From NCBI RefSeq assembly GCF_007970665.1, contig NZ_CP042430.1, positions 124,001 to 188,000 on the forward strand: a stretch of DNA of 64,000 nt, read 5' to 3'. The stretch's first letter is position 1; every line of letters starts with the position of its first letter. This DNA is from Baekduia soli. GTDB taxonomy: Bacteria; Actinomycetota; Thermoleophilia; Solirubrobacterales; Solirubrobacteraceae. Below, piece by piece: positions 63,049-64,000 of the stretch. Under the pieces are notes generated by a model. The model made no database searches, had not been told where the DNA came from, and saw nothing but the letters and a program-made list of their open reading frames with translations. The position numbers and the translations under genes were made by a program.

Positions 63049-64000
63049 ACGACCGGGCCGCGTGCAGCGCCCGCCGGTAGCTCTCCACGGTGGCCTGCGC
63101 GGTGGCCTCCCACGTGAACTCCGACGCCCGGGCCGGACCGCGCCGGCCGAGGTCGTCGCGCAGCGCCTCGTCGTCCAACAGCCGGCCCATCGCGGCGGCG
63201 ATCGAGCCGACGTCGTCGGGGTCGACGAGCAGCGCGGCGTCGCCGACGACCTCGCCCAGCGCCGAGCGGCCGCTGCAGGCCAGCGGGCGCCCGCGCTGCA
63301 TGGCCTCCAGCGCCGGGAGGCCGAAGCCCTCCATGCGCGACGGCTGCAGCACGGCGGTGGCCACCGCGAACAGGCCCTCGACGTCCGCGTCGCTGACGAA
63401 GCCCAGCAGCCGCACGCGATCGCCCACCCCCAGCCCGGCGGCCAGCCGGGCGAGCTCGCCGCCGTAGTCCGTGGGCGGCCCGGGCAGGGCGAGGACGACG
63501 TCGCGGCGGCCCAGCTGGGCCAGCGCGCGGATGAGCTGGTCCTGGGCCTTGTAGGGCTGCTGCTGGCCCACGCTGAGCAGCACGGGGCCGGCGCCGAGGG
63601 CCAGGCGGTCGCGCAGCTCGGGCTCGGGCGTCGGGGCGGCCAGGGCGACGGCCCGCACACCCAGCGGCGTCACGTCGATGCGCTCGGGCGCGATGCCGTA
63701 GCTGCGGGCGATGTCGGCGGCGCCCGCGTGCGAGATCGCGATGACGCGCGTCGCGCGCTGCGTCGCGAAGCGCGTCCAGCGAATCCAGGACGCGCGCTCC
63801 GCGGCGCTCATGCTGACCTGGTCGGGCAGCAGCAGCCAGATGAGGTCCAGCAGCGTCACGACGCTGGCCATGGCGCCCGGCACGCGCGGCGGCCCCACGC
63901 CCGCCAGCGAGTGCATGACCCCCACGCGGTGCGCGAGCGCCAAGGGCAGCATCCCGCCCGCCTGCAGCAGCGCGTTGGGCGCGCCGTGGGCCGCGACGGG
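63047..64000 (-). CDS. GT4 glycosyltransferase, 5' part beyond the window
   Basis: The visible 317 codons stay open to the right edge, so the N-terminus is missing. Visible blocks are ASVVTLLDLIWLLLPDQVSM, RVIAISHAGAADIARSYGIA, PVLLSVGQQQPYKAQDQLIR, VLQPSRMEGFGLPALEAMQR and ALGEVVGDAALLVDPDDVGS. It belongs to the same GT4 type as the enzymes at 53980 and 57975. The sequence before the internal ATG 63952 (PVAAHGAPNALLQAGG) is in frame and reads as protein, so that ATG is not the true start. Confidence 0.88.
   Translation of the reverse strand, partial: PVAAHGAPNALLQAGGMLPLALAHRVGVMHSLAGVGPPRVPGAMASVVTLLDLIWLLLPDQVSMSAAERASWIRWTRFATQRATRVIAISHAGAADIARSYGIAPERIDVTPLGVRAVALAAPTPEPELRDRLALGAGPVLLSVGQQQPYKAQDQLIRALAQLGRRDVVLALPGPPTDYGGELARLAAGLGVGDRVRLLGFVSDADVEGLFAVATAVLQPSRMEGFGLPALEAMQRGRPLACSGRSALGEVVGDAALLVDPDDVGSIAAAMGRLLDDEALRDDLGRRGPARASEFTWEATAQATVESYRRALHAARS

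Overview
The window is very GC-rich, gene-dense DNA from a single chromosome. It looks like an actinobacterium, most likely a Thermoleophilia/Solirubrobacterales-type lineage (an inference). The clues are a resuscitation-promoting-factor-like hydrolase behind a cyclic-di-AMP riboswitch, an IdeR/DtxR-like iron box, a PucR-family regulator, actinobacterial-style CtaA, FtsH and Lon, frequent GTG/TTG starts, and many genes that appear to be transcribed without a leader. No tRNA, rRNA, CRISPR array, insertion sequence or phage gene was seen.

Region 1 to about 18.3 kb is housekeeping and stress biology: a TetR regulator with two operator-like palindromes between it and a divergent SRPBCC gene, an ArsB-like permease, an FTR1-type iron permease behind an iron box, an Rpf-like hydrolase, FtsH, a secreted glycoside-hydrolase-like protein, a CAP-domain protein, PucR, a fatty-acid desaturase, Lon, a sensor/SpoIIE phosphatase broken by a one-base frameshift, and heme A synthase.

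Region 18.3 to 27.5 kb opens a surface-glycan locus. A five-gene minus-strand operon (methyltransferase, three glycosyltransferases, a GT2-deacetylase fusion) faces a CgeB-like gene. Next to it is a second divergent GT4/CgeB pair paralogous to the first. Region 27.5 to 32.2 kb interrupts with small metabolic genes (ABM monooxygenase, MOSC protein, methyltransferase, RmlC, FKBP, SnoaL-like, OsmC).

Region 32.5 to 42.6 kb is visibly less GC-rich and carries a compact polysaccharide module (GT2, GT4, a small coupled protein, a sugar-nucleotide epimerase, a Wzx-like flippase, DUF268 methyltransferase, another GT2 and GT4, a GT-C membrane protein). It is probably acquired. Region 42.7 to 64 kb continues the glycan locus with two very large multidomain glycosyltransferases, a Wzm/Wzt ABC exporter with a carbohydrate-binding tail, DUF2304, DUF2142, more GT4 enzymes, a polysaccharide deacetylase, a GNAT protein, two FkbM methyltransferases and a GT4 gene cut by the window end.

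Together the second part encodes assembly, trimming, methylation and export of one or more cell-surface polysaccharides. The most distinctive feature is regulatory. More than twenty genes carry a TANNNT hexamer 6 to 13 nt before the start codon, and four head-to-head gene pairs share a single 7-bp TA-N3-TA core that reads as a -10 element on both strands.
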